47,898 nt of DNA from an uncultured Lachnospiraceae bacterium (GTDB lineage Bacteria > Bacillota > Clostridia > Lachnospirales > Lachnospiraceae): contig CAJUCC010000012.1 of NCBI GenBank assembly GCA_910585205.1, positions 1 through 47,898 on the forward strand, written 5' to 3'. The position numbers and the translations under genes are program-made. Shown one piece after another: positions 1-8,465 of the stretch (position 1 is its first letter; each line of letters starts with the position of its first letter). The notes beneath the pieces are model-generated. The model ran no database searches and was not told the origin of the DNA. It saw only the letters and a list, made by a program, of their open reading frames with translations.

Positions 1-2
1 AA

Positions 3-635
3 GAAAGAAAAATACACTCGAAAAGCCACCCCGCCATTACACTGCGGGTTATCCCGGGTCACTTCGTTACCCCCAGTTCCCATATCAATTACTATCTGGA
101 CATGTCGCTGCTGAAGGCAAGACAGAGCGAAGCGATGGAAGTGGCCAAAGCCATGGCAGAAGCCTATGTTGCCAGCACGGTTGTCGATACGATCGTCTGC
201 ATGGAAGGCTGTGAGGTGATTGCCGCATATCTGGCCGAATATCTCACGCGTGTGGGTGTTCTCTCCATGAATGCGCATAAGACAATCTATATCACCGCAC
301 CGGAAATCAACAGTTCAGGGCAGATTATGTTCCGCGAAAATATCAAACGGATGATTAAAAACAAACATGTCCTCCTGCTTATGCCCGCTGCCACGACCGG
401 CAATACCATGTCAAGGGCAATCGACACGATCGTTTACTACGGCGGCACAATCAGCGGCATCTCCGCTATTTTCAGCGCAGTCAACAAGATTCACGGCATC
501 CATATCAACGCCCTGTTCACGATGGCTGACATTGCCGACTACAAGATCAGCCCGCCCGAACAGTGCCCGATGTGCAAAGAAGGCAAACCCATCGACGCGC
601 TGGCCAACGGATACGGCTACTCTCTGTTGCAATAG
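3..635 (+). CDS. Phosphoribosyltransferase-family protein (orotate PRTase-like), 5' truncated
   Basis: The reading frame is open from base 3, so the gene enters from the left edge and its true start is outside the window. The first internal Met codon is at 102, but the codons before it read naturally (VIPGHFVTPSSHINYYLDMS). The protein resembles the orotate-phosphoribosyltransferase-like proteins common in Clostridia. A PRPP-loop-like segment ends in ATTGNTMSRA after the hydrophobic strand VLLLMP. In classical PRTases the residues just before TTG include two acidic groups; here they are MPAA, so PRPP chemistry may be altered. The C-terminus has a CPMC pair and ends GYGYSLLQ. Substrate unknown. 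It is followed by a strong terminator. Confidence 0.75.
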   Translation, partial: ERKIHSKSHPAITLRVIPGHFVTPSSHINYYLDMSLLKARQSEAMEVAKAMAEAYVASTVVDTIVCMEGCEVIAAYLAEYLTRVGVLSMNAHKTIYITAPEINSSGQIMFRENIKRMIKNKHVLLLMPAATTGNTMSRAIDTIVYYGGTISGISAIFSAVNKIHGIHINALFTMADIADYKISPPEQCPMCKEGKPIDALANGYGYSLLQ

Positions 636-651
636 CTTACCGAATTGCCGC

Positions 652-682
652 AAAGCGGCGCAGCCAAAAGGCTGTGCCGCTT
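652..682. terminator. Bidirectional intrinsic terminator between PRTase and cbiN
   Basis: A GC-rich perfect stem (GCGGCGCAGCC with GGCTGTGCCGC, one G-U pair) closes an AAAA loop. It has AAA on the left and TTTGTTT on the right, so it can stop both the plus-strand PRTase transcript and the minus-strand cobalt transporter transcript. Confidence 0.85.
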
Positions 683-685
683 TGT

Positions 686-1069
686 TTATCCCGTGTGACT
701 GAAGTTATGATCCCTGCAACGGTCATCTGTCAGCTCCTTGTTCATAATAGAGGCACGTCCTCCTCTTTCATCTGTCCACTTTTTCCGCTCCACCATCCGC
801 CCCATACAGAACGCAATCACACCCACGCCGATTCCGGTCTGAATGCAGAACAGCAGGCTTTCCAGTTCTCCCGGCACCTCTCCGCCGATCACCGTCTCCA
901 AAACGGGCGTAAACCACGGTTCATAAACGCCGGCGATCTCCTTTGCCATCACGCTCCCGGCGTCATCGGAACCGCCGAATGCAGCGCCTTTCAAAGCGAC
1001 TACCGGGATGACAATCATCAGAATGGTTACCATCAACAACGCCGCTGCCGTTTTCTTATTTCTGCTCAT
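686..1069 (-). CDS. cbiN: Cobalt ECF transporter accessory subunit CbiN
   Basis: A 127-residue protein with two membrane segments (about residues 8-26 and 73-92) around a short extracytoplasmic loop. That loop carries family landmarks: GGSD near residue 32, a PWFTPV segment, and ESLLF before TM2. CbiN is the small auxiliary protein that helps CbiM load Co2+ in class I ECF transporters. The start overlaps the cbiM stop as ATGA, so the two are translationally coupled. The tail after about residue 100 is longer than in typical CbiN and polar. It is the last gene of the cluster and runs into the terminator at 652-682. Confidence 0.88.
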   Translation of the reverse strand: MSRNKKTAAALLMVTILMIVIPVVALKGAAFGGSDDAGSVMAKEIAGVYEPWFTPVLETVIGGEVPGELESLLFCIQTGIGVGVIAFCMGRMVERKKWTDERGGRASIMNKELTDDRCRDHNFSHTG

Positions 1070-1830
1070 TTAGCCTCTCCTTTCTCACCGGTGCACTTAC
1101 CTTCCAACGCACGCAGCTCCGGCTGCGCATATACTTCCAGTCCGATCACAATCAACACGGTCAGCATTCCTTCTATCACCGCAAGCGGAAGCTGTGTGGG
1201 GGCAAATACGCCCAGAAACTTTACGGCCGACAGCGCCGCGCCGCCCTCCGCATCCGGGAACGCAAGCGCAAGCTGCACGCTCGTCACGCAGTATGTAAAC
1301 AGGTCGCCCAGTGCGGCAGCCAGAAACACGGATACCCGTTTCCGCAGCCGGCACTTCGTGCATACCGTATAGACAAGCCAGGTCAGAGCAGGACCCGCAA
1401 TGGCCATGGAAAACGCATTTGCACCCAGTGAAGTCAGTCCGCCGTGCGCCAGCAAAACGGCCTGAAAGATCAACACGATAATGCCCAGAATGCTGACCAC
1501 CGACGGCCCGAACAAAATCGCACCCAGTCCGGTTCCCGTCATATGGGAACAGCTCCCCGTCACGGAAGGGATTTTCAGAGAGGAAATCACAAAAATAAAG
1601 GCCCCTGCCATCGCCAGCAGCGTTATGGATTTCCGCTCATCCCGAATCCGTCTCCGAACGGTAAAAAATCCGGCAGTCACAACAGGAAGGCATAAGACTC
1701 CCCACGCCACACACGCTCCCGCCGGAAGATACCCTTCCATTATATGCATGGCATTAACCCGCGGCGCAATGCCCCATGCTACAGCCAGTATGGTCGTCGT
1801 GATTACCAGCTTTCTCTCTTTCCGATTCAT
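1066..1830 (-). CDS. cbiM: Cobalt ECF transporter substrate-binding membrane protein CbiM
   Basis: CbiM is the integral S-component that binds Co2+ through its N-terminus. The start at 1830 is set by AAAGGAGAG seven bases upstream; the longer open frame to 2073 reads through the riboswitch and is not coding. Residues 1-27 look like a cleavable signal segment ending before MHIMEG, the canonical metal-binding N-terminus of mature CbiM/NikM. Several membrane helices follow, with HMTGTGLG and SLGANAF motifs typical of the family. About 254 residues. A cobalamin riboswitch precedes it, and cbiN overlaps its stop. Nickel transport (NikM) is an alternative, but the B12 riboswitch and presence of CbiN favour cobalt. 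Confidence 0.92.
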   Translation of the reverse strand: MNRKERKLVITTTILAVAWGIAPRVNAMHIMEGYLPAGACVAWGVLCLPVVTAGFFTVRRRIRDERKSITLLAMAGAFIFVISSLKIPSVTGSCSHMTGTGLGAILFGPSVVSILGIIVLIFQAVLLAHGGLTSLGANAFSMAIAGPALTWLVYTVCTKCRLRKRVSVFLAAALGDLFTYCVTSVQLALAFPDAEGGAALSAVKFLGVFAPTQLPLAVIEGMLTVLIVIGLEVYAQPELRALEGKCTGEKGEAK

Positions 1831-1915
1831 ACATAATCTCTCCTTTCGTCTGTCAGACTTGCAATAAGTCCCTGCATTCCGCCATCTGCCGTGACAAAAT
1901 GCATCCGTTGTGAAG

Positions 1916-2074
1916 GGCAGGTCTTCTGACTTAAGCATCTGCACGCGCCTTACGTCTTCCCGGTTTCCCAGTGACATATGTAAGACCGCTCCGCTCATAC
2001 AGCGGCGGGACCGTAAGGGATTCGCACCCTTTTCCCTATTATCCTGCGGAGAATACAGGCTCCTCTTCACCATT
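1916..2074 (-). promoter_or_regulatory. Cobalamin (AdoCbl) riboswitch
   Basis: Read on the minus strand, this segment has the conserved B12 aptamer pieces in order: GGTGCGAATCCC, then the GCCGCTGTATGAGC region, then CACTGGGAAACCGGGAAG, and finally the B12 box AAGTCAGAAGACCTGCC at 1916-1932. It lies only 12 bases after the cbiO stop and about 85 bases before cbiM. No obvious run of U follows the aptamer, so control of cbiM translation is as likely as termination. The odd position, inside the transporter cluster rather than in front of it, is discussed in the findings. Confidence 0.93.
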
Positions 2075-2085
2075 GTGTCATTCTC

Positions 2086-2919
2086 TCATCTCTCCCCGAG
2101 CAGTGCTTTCAATTCTTCCACCGTCCGCGGGAATCTCCCTTTCTCCTTCAGGAGATTGTGTTCTTCCAACATCTTTTTGATACGATATAATGTGGGACAT
2201 TTCAGATTTGCCTCCCTGCAAAGCGCCTCCTGCGCAAAAATCTCCGGCGGCGTCCCGTCCGCCCTGACTATACCGCCCTGCATCACAAGCACGCGCTGTG
2301 CCCATCGCCAGGCAAAGTCCGCATCGTGGGTACTGATAAGCAATGTCTTCCCCTGTCCGCTCAGATCGTCCAGCACCGCTTCCAGTTTTTCTTCATTTGC
2401 GCAATCGAGAGAGGCTGCCGGTTCGTCAAATAAGAACACTGCCGGCTCCATCGCAATAATATCCGCAATGCTGACACGTTTTTTCTCGCCGCCGCTCAGA
2501 TAATGAGGCGGTCTTTCCTCCAGTCCCTGCAGATTCATACAGGAAATGGCATATGCCACCCGCCGCGCCGTCTCTTCCCGGGAAAGCTTCAGATTCATCG
2601 GCCCGAAGGAAATCTCCTCCCGCACCCCCGGCGCAATCATTTGACTGTCCGCATCCTGAAAAATAATGCCGACGTTCCGGCGCAGTACATTGATATTTTT
2701 CTCCGTAATCGTCTTGCCCAGGTAACGGATACTCCCCTCCGACGGCCGCAGCACGCCGTTCAGCAAAAGAAACAGTGTTGATTTCCCGGCGCCGTTCGGT
2801 CCCAGTACGGCGATTCGCTCCCCGGCATGAATGTCCGCACATACCCGGGATACCGCCTGCCTTTCCGGTGAATAGGAAAAACTCACGTCACAGAGACGCA
2901 GAATCGATTCACCGCTCAT
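2086..2919 (-). CDS. cbiO: Cobalt ECF transporter ATPase CbiO
   Basis: ABC-type ATPase of 277 residues that energises the cobalt ECF transporter. Visible motifs: Walker A GPNGAGKS (about residue 41), Q-loop with IIFQDADSQ, the ABC signature YLSGGEKKR, Walker B VFLFDEPAA and the switch His in ISTHDADF. A C-terminal extension after about residue 225 is longer than the bare ATPase domain. The start at 2919 is chosen because its ATG overlaps the cbiQ stop (ATGA) and GGAGG lies upstream; a Met five codons earlier at 2934 is possible. The stop is immediately followed by the cobalamin riboswitch that controls cbiMN. Confidence 0.92.
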   Translation of the reverse strand: MSGESILRLCDVSFSYSPERQAVSRVCADIHAGERIAVLGPNGAGKSTLFLLLNGVLRPSEGSIRYLGKTITEKNINVLRRNVGIIFQDADSQMIAPGVREEISFGPMNLKLSREETARRVAYAISCMNLQGLEERPPHYLSGGEKKRVSIADIIAMEPAVFLFDEPAASLDCANEEKLEAVLDDLSGQGKTLLISTHDADFAWRWAQRVLVMQGGIVRADGTPPEIFAQEALCREANLKCPTLYRIKKMLEEHNLLKEKGRFPRTVEELKALLGER

Positions 2920-3632
2920 CCGCACAGCCTCCATAGCGCCAGCGTGGCGATGACATAACCCACAGCAAACGCCCGGTCACGAAATCGGCACGTCTGCCCT
3001 GTCTCCAGAAATCGGATGTCACCGTCATAACACCGGGATTCCATCGCCCGATAGCTGTCGTCCGCCCGCTTCAGGGACAACGCCAGCAGATTACTTCCGA
3101 TTCCGCCAAATGTTCGCAGTGAAGTCCGGTAATCCGTATACCCCAATCTGGATGTTGCCGCGGTATGCATATCCTGCCATACATCTGTCAGCACAAAAAT
3201 ATAGCGGTATGTCAGATACAACAGCGCCGTCAAAAGGCCCGGCGCATGACACCGGCGCATGACCGCCAATATATCGCTGACCGGAGTGGTCAAAACCAAA
3301 AAATAAAGAGCGCTGACCGCGCCCATCGCCCGCAGCGACACCTGCAGCGCCTGCAGGCCGTCACCTGATGTCCAGAGCAGCGCAATCCCACTCCATGCAA
3401 TAAAAAAAAGCGGAATCCCCAGCAATCGGACATAATCCTGCAGCTTCACACCTCCCATTCCCGTAACCGCCGCCATCATCGATACCAGCACCCACACCGA
3501 AACAGGGATGCTCCCCAATACCAGACACAGCAGCAGCACTGTCGCGGCAAACCCTGTTTTCAGCGGCCCACTGACATGCCGCAGCAAAGACACTTGCGCA
3601 TGCCGCTCCATAAATGTAATATGATTGTGCAT
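2916..3632 (-). CDS. cbiQ: Cobalt ECF transporter transmembrane protein CbiQ (T component)
   Basis: CbiQ is the scaffold (T) component that couples CbiO ATP hydrolysis to CbiM. The 238-residue protein has about five hydrophobic helices and the T-component coupling motif in SRLGYTDYRTS and ESRCYDGD, both Arg-containing short motifs near the C-terminal cytoplasmic helices. The start at 3632 follows GAGGAGG; the open frame further upstream to 3773 has no good ribosome site and overlaps the promoter. First gene of the cluster; its stop overlaps the cbiO start. Confidence 0.9.
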   Translation of the reverse strand: MHNHITFMERHAQVSLLRHVSGPLKTGFAATVLLLCLVLGSIPVSVWVLVSMMAAVTGMGGVKLQDYVRLLGIPLFFIAWSGIALLWTSGDGLQALQVSLRAMGAVSALYFLVLTTPVSDILAVMRRCHAPGLLTALLYLTYRYIFVLTDVWQDMHTAATSRLGYTDYRTSLRTFGGIGSNLLALSLKRADDSYRAMESRCYDGDIRFLETGQTCRFRDRAFAVGYVIATLALWRLCG

Positions 3633-3665
3633 ATCTCCTCCTCTCTTATCCGGCCAATATCCGCC

Positions 3666-3702
3666 TGCCGCAGGGTTCTCTGCGGCATACACGCTTATTA
3701 TA
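3666..3702 (-). promoter_or_regulatory. cbiQ promoter (extended -10) and leader hairpin
   Basis: On the minus strand TGATATAAT (hexamer at 3697-3702) is a perfect extended -10; the -35 is weak. Just downstream in the leader, an 8-bp perfect hairpin TGCCGCAG/CTGCGGCA (3666-3687, 6-base loop) precedes the cbiQ ribosome site. No B12 box was found in this leader. Confidence 0.6.
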
Positions 3703-3747
3703 TCATGATAAGACAGAATGTTCCAGAAGAAGAATGCCGCCGGCGCA

Positions 3748-4465
3748 TCATTTAAAAACATACACCGTCTCATTTACGACAATCGATTCCACAGTTTCCA
3801 TATCCACGAGACGGTTAAAAGCAAACACCAGATGATTGTCCCGCCTTCCTGCCGCCGGTAGATTTCCATCGTCAGCTCCTTTGCTCTCATTGTACAACTG
3901 CCCACAGATAACCTCACGCACCTCTTGCACCCCTTCCAACGTAAATTCCACAACAGCAACGCTGCCGTCATAAACAGCTGTCACCACCGTCAGTCTTATG
4001 TCACCGAGTTCCCTTACAAGGGGATTACAGGACACGGCATCCCCGTCACTTTCGTCCCCTGGATAATCAATATTTTGAATTTCGGCCTGCATTGTCAAAA
4101 ATTTGCTTTTGTCTATGTATTCCCTTGCATCTTCAATCTTTATCGCATCCTGTGCGATCGCTGCTTCCTCCGGCGATTCGTACAGCTGAAAACCATACAG
4201 CTTATAGATCAGATTTCCGGTATCGTATAACGGTTTATCCGGGGCCGGCTTCCGCCACAACCACATCGGCAGCCGTATTTCCCGCAATCTGAGCCGGAAC
4301 TTCCCGCACGCCGTCCGTCTCCGCACTGTTATCGCTCTGTGCGGTTTCCGTTTCCTGCGCCCTGGGCTCCAAAGCCGTTTCCACTACTCCTGTCCCTGCA
4401 TTCCCACAGCCTCCAAGCAGCATGATACTGCAAAACACAATCGCTGTTTTTCTTTTGTTTCTCAT
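3748..4465 (-). pseudogene. Lipoprotein of unknown function, interrupted by a frameshift
   Basis: Translation starts at 4465 after GGAGGAG. It gives a lipoprotein signal peptide with lipobox LLGGC and an acidic Thr/Glu-rich linker, but this frame stops at 4235 in AEAGPG-stop. The next frame continues with a coding-like sequence (DKPLYDTGNLIYKLYGF onward) to 3748. The two join cleanly if one C is dropped from the C4 run in GGCCCCGG near 4242 (AEAGPDKPLYD). The merged product would be about 238 residues: a secreted domain with a final strand ETVYVFK. No family is recognised. The lesion may be a real mutation or a base-call error. Upstream, CATCTGTCAGATG near 4515-4527 is a short palindrome of unknown role. 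Confidence 0.65.
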
Positions 4466-4593
4466 ATGTGCTCCTCCATTCCGTTTTCGTTTTGCATCCG
4501 ATAAATATCGTGACATCTGTCAGATGCCTTTATCTTTTATAACCGCCCGGGAATGGAATTTGTGACATATTTGACAAAAAGCTCCTCCTTATA

Positions 4594-4648
4594 GAAATAA
4601 AAAAATGCCCTGCGCCGGCAAACCGTCCGCATGGCATTTTTTTATTTC
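4594..4648. terminator. Bidirectional terminator downstream of pfkB-like gene
   Basis: A 16-bp perfect stem (GAAATAAAAAAATGCC on the left, its complement at 4633-4648) with a 23-base GC-rich loop and long A/T tracts in both arms. It separates the kinase gene from the lipoprotein gene, both on the minus strand. Confidence 0.85.
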
Positions 4649-4678
4649 TCTGTCACAATGCATATTACAGGTCTTCTG

Positions 4679-5701
4679 TCAACACCGGCCGCCAAACCGC
4701 TCCGCCAGTTTCCGCACATCCTCATACGCCCGCATACCGTCCGTGCCGTTTTCCTCCGAGAGAGAACACGCCGCGCACGCCGCCGCCAGCCGCATCGCAT
4801 CCGCAAGGCCGTCGCCGCGCAGCGCCGCATACAGGATACCGCTGCAATAGGCATCACCGGCTCCGTTTGTGCCCTGAATAAACCCGTCGGGCAGTTTCAG
4901 GCTCTGCACGGTATAAAATTCCCCGTTCCTGCAGTCATGTCCGTAACTGCACGCCGGCGCATGAATCACGGCCCATTTTGCCACACCAAGCTCCCGCAGC
5001 CGCGCGAGCGCCTTCCCGGCATGTCGCGCAAGCGCCTCGTCAGAGCTTGTCAGATCGATACCGGTGGCCATTTCCGCCTCCACTTCATTGATCGAACAGT
5101 AATCCGTATACCGCAGCGCACTCGCCACAATCTGTGCCGCCCCGGGGCCGCGTTCCGATACCACATCGATCGATGTCTCCATCCCCCGCTCCCTGGCTTC
5201 CCGGAGAATGCGCGCGCCGTGTGTTCCGTATTCCGCATCCGGCGCATCCACCGCTTTCATCAGCAGCAAATATTCCAGATGAAAAATTTCCGCTTCCATA
5301 CAGTCCCAGTCGATACATGAGAGGTCGAACCGGTCGTTGGCAGCCGGTATATAGAAAAAAGTCCGCTGCTTGCTGTCCTGTGCGTTCATAACAATCGTCA
5401 CAGAAGTCTCCGCCTCTCTGCGGATGCCGCGCAGGTCAATATTCGGATACCGGGAAAGCATGCGCAGCACCATTTCCCCCTGTTCATCACAGCCGACAAC
5501 CGCGCCTGCCTTTACTGGGAGTTGCGGATCAAGCTTCGCCAGATCAAGGATCAGATTTCCGCTTCCGCCCACATGTCCTTTGGTTTCCCGAATCTTTGTC
5601 AAAAGCCCTTCCTGCGGATAGGTATCCGTCTTGTAAAATATATCCGCATTCAGGGAGCCCGCAACGGCAATGCCTTTTCTTTCCTTCTGTCTCTGCTCCA
5701 T
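4679..5701 (-). CDS. PfkB-family carbohydrate kinase
   Basis: Ribokinase-fold sugar kinase of 340 residues. The N-terminal strand GIAVAGSLNADIF and the GHVGGSGNL segment match the PfkB substrate-binding region. The C-terminal signature GTNGAGDAYCSG carries the catalytic Asp and anion hole. The start at 5701 follows AAAGGGGAG; the longer frame to 5833 overlaps the aldolase and lacks a site. It lies 62 bases after the class II aldolase gene and is probably cotranscribed with it. A kinase plus aldolase pair suggests phosphorylation and cleavage of a ketose or related sugar, but the sugar cannot be read from the sequence. A nucleoside or fructose kinase role is equally possible. Confidence 0.85.
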   Translation of the reverse strand: MEQRQKERKGIAVAGSLNADIFYKTDTYPQEGLLTKIRETKGHVGGSGNLILDLAKLDPQLPVKAGAVVGCDEQGEMVLRMLSRYPNIDLRGIRREAETSVTIVMNAQDSKQRTFFYIPAANDRFDLSCIDWDCMEAEIFHLEYLLLMKAVDAPDAEYGTHGARILREARERGMETSIDVVSERGPGAAQIVASALRYTDYCSINEVEAEMATGIDLTSSDEALARHAGKALARLRELGVAKWAVIHAPACSYGHDCRNGEFYTVQSLKLPDGFIQGTNGAGDAYCSGILYAALRGDGLADAMRLAAACAACSLSEENGTDGMRAYEDVRKLAERFGGRC

Positions 5702-5763
5702 CCTGCTCCCCTTTCCCTGCCTTGTTACGGGCCGGCCGAATGCTGCTGCCCGTCTGCCGCTTC

Positions 5764-6630
5764 TTATCCGTTCAGATTCGAAAAGACTTTCAAGGTATCC
5801 ATATAGGTCTTTTTCATCGACTCTCTGCCCCATACGGCAATATCATGGAAATATACATTCCCGGTTTCCTTTGCAAGCCTGTCGCGGATTAGCTCGCCCG
5901 CAAATTTCGCCGAATAGGTATAGAAATTGATTTTACGCACGCCCTGTTCGATACATTTGCGGAAGTCTTCGTCGCTGATACCGGAACCGCCGTGCATCAC
6001 CACCGGAACGCCTGTCTTCTCCCGTATCTTTCCGATCCTCTCAATATCCAGCTTCGGCGTATGGAGATAAATGCCGTGCACGGTGCCGAATGAGCAGGCA
6101 AGTGCGTCAATGCCGGTTTCTTTCGCAAACTTTGCGGCCAGATCCGGATCCGTATAGCAGCCTTCCACCGCCTCTTCTTCATCGCTTCCGCCGGCGGAAG
6201 AAAATTCTTCTCTCCCCATCGAACCGATCTCCGCCTCCACGGACGCCCCATACTGCGCCGCCAGTTCCACAACCGCTTTTGTATTCGCCACGTTCTCCGC
6301 ATACGGAAGCTCCGAGCCGTCATACATTATGCCGGTAAATCCCAGTTCCAGCGCCTCCTGCACTTCCTGAAAAGAGCTGCCGTGGTCCAGATGAACACAG
6401 ACCGGAACCTTCGCTCTGTCCGCCATCGCCATCATAACCGGACCGATTACTCCCATCGGGATATACGTCTTATGTGCGGCGTTCGCAAACTGTACAATCA
6501 CGGGCTGATCCAGTTCCTCCGCCGCACCCAGAACAGCCTGAATTCCTTCCATGGATGTAACGTTAAATGCCGCGATCGCAATGTTCCTTGCCTCCGCAAT
6601 TTCCAGAATCGCTTTCAATGAGATAATCAT
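5764..6630 (-). CDS. Class II ketose-bisphosphate (fructose-bisphosphate) aldolase
   Basis: Zn-dependent aldolase of 288 residues splitting a ketose 1,6-bisphosphate into two triose phosphates. Landmarks: VHLDHGS with the catalytic Asp82 and Zn ligand His83, VEAEIGSMG with a glutamate of the active site, SFGTVHGIY with the second His, and VVMHGGSGIS with the third His and phosphate loop. The start at 6630 follows AGGAGG. A promoter (TTGCCT, 17 bases, TATAAA) lies just upstream, so aldolase and PfkB kinase form a two-gene unit. Whether it is glycolytic FbaA or a tagatose- or deoxyketose-type aldolase (GatY/IolJ-like) cannot be decided from the motifs. Confidence 0.88.
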   Translation of the reverse strand: MIISLKAILEIAEARNIAIAAFNVTSMEGIQAVLGAAEELDQPVIVQFANAAHKTYIPMGVIGPVMMAMADRAKVPVCVHLDHGSSFQEVQEALELGFTGIMYDGSELPYAENVANTKAVVELAAQYGASVEAEIGSMGREEFSSAGGSDEEEAVEGCYTDPDLAAKFAKETGIDALACSFGTVHGIYLHTPKLDIERIGKIREKTGVPVVMHGGSGISDEDFRKCIEQGVRKINFYTYSAKFAGELIRDRLAKETGNVYFHDIAVWGRESMKKTYMDTLKVFSNLNG

Positions 6631-6679
6631 ATGTTTTCCTCCTGTGGTATCCCTTTTGGTATGTACTTTGTCTACTTTA

Positions 6680-6708
6680 TTTATAGCATTCTCTGCGAAA
6701 AAAGGCAA
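6680..6708 (-). promoter_or_regulatory. Promoter of aldolase-kinase operon
   Basis: Minus strand: -35 TTGCCT (6703-6708), 17-bp spacer, -10 TATAAA (6680-6685) with an extended TG element (TGCTATAAA). It lies in the gap between mutM and the aldolase start. Confidence 0.7.
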
Positions 6709-6718
6709 CGGTTTCCTC

Positions 6719-7546
6719 TTAACGTTTCTGACAGGCAGGGCAGTAAACGCTTCCCCTGCCGCCGACCACCATACGGCAGAGCGCTTCCCCGCACTTCGGA
6801 CAGGGCCTGCCATCCTGTCCGTAAACCTGCAGAAACGGCGTATTGCGGTATTCCCGTCCCCCGGTTTGCAGATATTCCTCCGGCGTGATTTTATTGGCTT
6901 CGATAAAATAAGAAAGACGTTCCGGGATGGCGGCGGCAAGCCGCTCCCATTCGCCGGCGTTCAGGCTCATTGCCGGACGCGCCGGATAAATCCCCGCCGA
7001 AAATAAAATCTCATCCGAATAAATATTGCCGATGCCCGCAACGGCACTTTGCTCCAGCAGACATTGTTTTACCGCCACTTTACGTTTCCCGAAGCGGCTG
7101 CTCAGATATGACGCGGTAAGTTCCGCGCCAAACGGCTCTGTCCCCAGTTTTTCGACTCCGCTGTATGTATCGGTTTCGCCTTTCCCAAGCAGCCAGAAAC
7201 GCCCGAACCGGCGGGGATCGGTGAACCGTAATTCCCGGCCGTTATCCAGGCCGAAAATAATATGTGTATGCTTTTCCCGCGGATAGTCTGCCGGCGTAAG
7301 CAAAAGCCCTCCCGTCATACGCAAATGCAGAATAACCCGGTCACTGCTGTGTAACCGTATGATAAGGAATTTTCCCCTCCGCGTCATGCCGGAAACGGCC
7401 TGTCCTGTCAGCCGCCGGCAAAATTCGTCCGCCGCCGGGCGGACCGTGACTTCCGGACGGTTTACCGTCACTTTTTCAATTACGAGCCCCCGAATCTGCG
7501 GCCCTATCACGTTCTTTATCGTTTCAACTTCCGGCAATTCCGGCAT
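6719..7546 (-). CDS. mutM: Formamidopyrimidine-DNA glycosylase MutM (Fpg)
   Basis: Bifunctional DNA glycosylase/AP lyase that removes 8-oxoguanine and Fapy lesions. The protein starts MPELPEVET, giving the catalytic Pro2 and Glu3 after Met removal. The helix-two-turns-helix region (NIYSDEILF) is present, and the C-terminal zinc finger CX2C...CX2C reads CPKCGEAL through YCPACQKR. 275 residues, the normal family length. It follows the deacetylase gene by 87 bases on the same strand. With mutY at 31.4-32.6 kb, the window holds two arms of the oxidised-guanine repair pathway. Confidence 0.96.
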   Translation of the reverse strand: MPELPEVETIKNVIGPQIRGLVIEKVTVNRPEVTVRPAADEFCRRLTGQAVSGMTRRGKFLIIRLHSSDRVILHLRMTGGLLLTPADYPREKHTHIIFGLDNGRELRFTDPRRFGRFWLLGKGETDTYSGVEKLGTEPFGAELTASYLSSRFGKRKVAVKQCLLEQSAVAGIGNIYSDEILFSAGIYPARPAMSLNAGEWERLAAAIPERLSYFIEANKITPEEYLQTGGREYRNTPFLQVYGQDGRPCPKCGEALCRMVVGGRGSVYCPACQKR

Positions 7547-7633
7547 CGTTTTCTCCTCTCCGTCCGGCGCAAAACATGTATCCCCCTTGAATGCATTGCG
7601 CGCTTATCAGTGCACTTCCGATTCGGTTTCTTT

Positions 7634-8383
7634 TTAATCCAGAAGCAGCTCCTCCACCGTCACGAACACATATCCCTCCTGCTGCAGTCTGTCAACAATC
7701 TCCAGCGCGGCCGCGACACTGGACGGATACTGGTCGTGCATCAGGATAATGTCTCCCTCTTTGATTCTGCTTACCGTATTGCTGACGATACATGCCTTAT
7801 CGTCGGAACACCAGTCGCGGGGATCGACCGACCAGAGTACGGGAAACATATTCAGCTCCTCTTCATATTTTTTATTCCAGGAACCGTAGGGCGGCCTGAT
7901 ATATGCCGTATCCTCGCCCGTCACCTCCCGGATCGCCTCATTGGTGGAAATGATCTCATCCCGGAACTGCTCTCCATTGGCGGCGGTGAGCTGTATGTGG
8001 TGATAGGTATGGTTGCCGATCAGATGGCCCTCGTCCTGCATCCGTCTGACGATCTCCGGGTATTTCTCTACATTGGCGCCGGTGACAAAGAAGGTGACGC
8101 TGACACCGCGTTCTTTCAGGCCGTCCAGCAGCTTTACGGTATAGCGGGGATGCGGACCGTCGTCAAAAGTCAGCGCAATCTTTCTGCCCGTTTCCCGCTC
8201 CGCCGGTGCCCCCGGCCGTGTCACCGCCCCGCCGGGCGGCGCTGCCGCGTCTCCCTCCGTACCATATACCGCGGCCGCTGTATATACCGATTCGGCGCTT
8301 TCCCGCATATGCAGAAAAAAAAGCATCCCCGCCAGCAGTAAGTCCAGAATCACCATCCGTTTCATCCATTTCCTTACGCCCAT
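7634..8383 (-). CDS. Membrane-anchored polysaccharide deacetylase (NodB/PdaA-like)
   Basis: Carbohydrate esterase family 4 fold, 249 residues. An N-terminal membrane anchor (about residues 11-22) is followed by a short linker. The NodB motifs are all present: TFDDGPHP (motif 1, catalytic and metal Asp), HTYHH (metal His residues), RPPYGSW (motif 3), DPRDW (motif 4) and LMHD (motif 5). It probably removes N-acetyl groups from peptidoglycan or another surface glycan outside the membrane. The start at 8383 is chosen for GAGG upstream and to give the usual anchor; the open frame extends to 8542 over the previous gene's end. It sits 82 bases downstream of the foldase gene, so the two could share a transcript. 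Confidence 0.9.
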   Translation of the reverse strand: MGVRKWMKRMVILDLLLAGMLFFLHMRESAESVYTAAAVYGTEGDAAAPPGGAVTRPGAPAERETGRKIALTFDDGPHPRYTVKLLDGLKERGVSVTFFVTGANVEKYPEIVRRMQDEGHLIGNHTYHHIQLTAANGEQFRDEIISTNEAIREVTGEDTAYIRPPYGSWNKKYEEELNMFPVLWSVDPRDWCSDDKACIVSNTVSRIKEGDIILMHDQYPSSVAAALEIVDRLQQEGYVFVTVEELLLD

Positions 8384-8465
8384 GCAGACTGCCTCTTTTC
8401 CGATTTTTATTCCTACACAATATATGCACGGCGGCCCTGTCTCTATTCCCGGGACCCGCCCCGAT

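Noticed and set aside
1831..2073. N-terminal extension of cbiM to 2073
   Set aside because: It reads through the B12 aptamer; the AAAGGAGAG site and MHIMEG position fix the start at 1830.
4235..4250. Programmed +1 frameshift in the lipoprotein gene
   Set aside because: A C-run is present but no stimulatory element or conserved arrangement is evident; mutation or read error is simpler.
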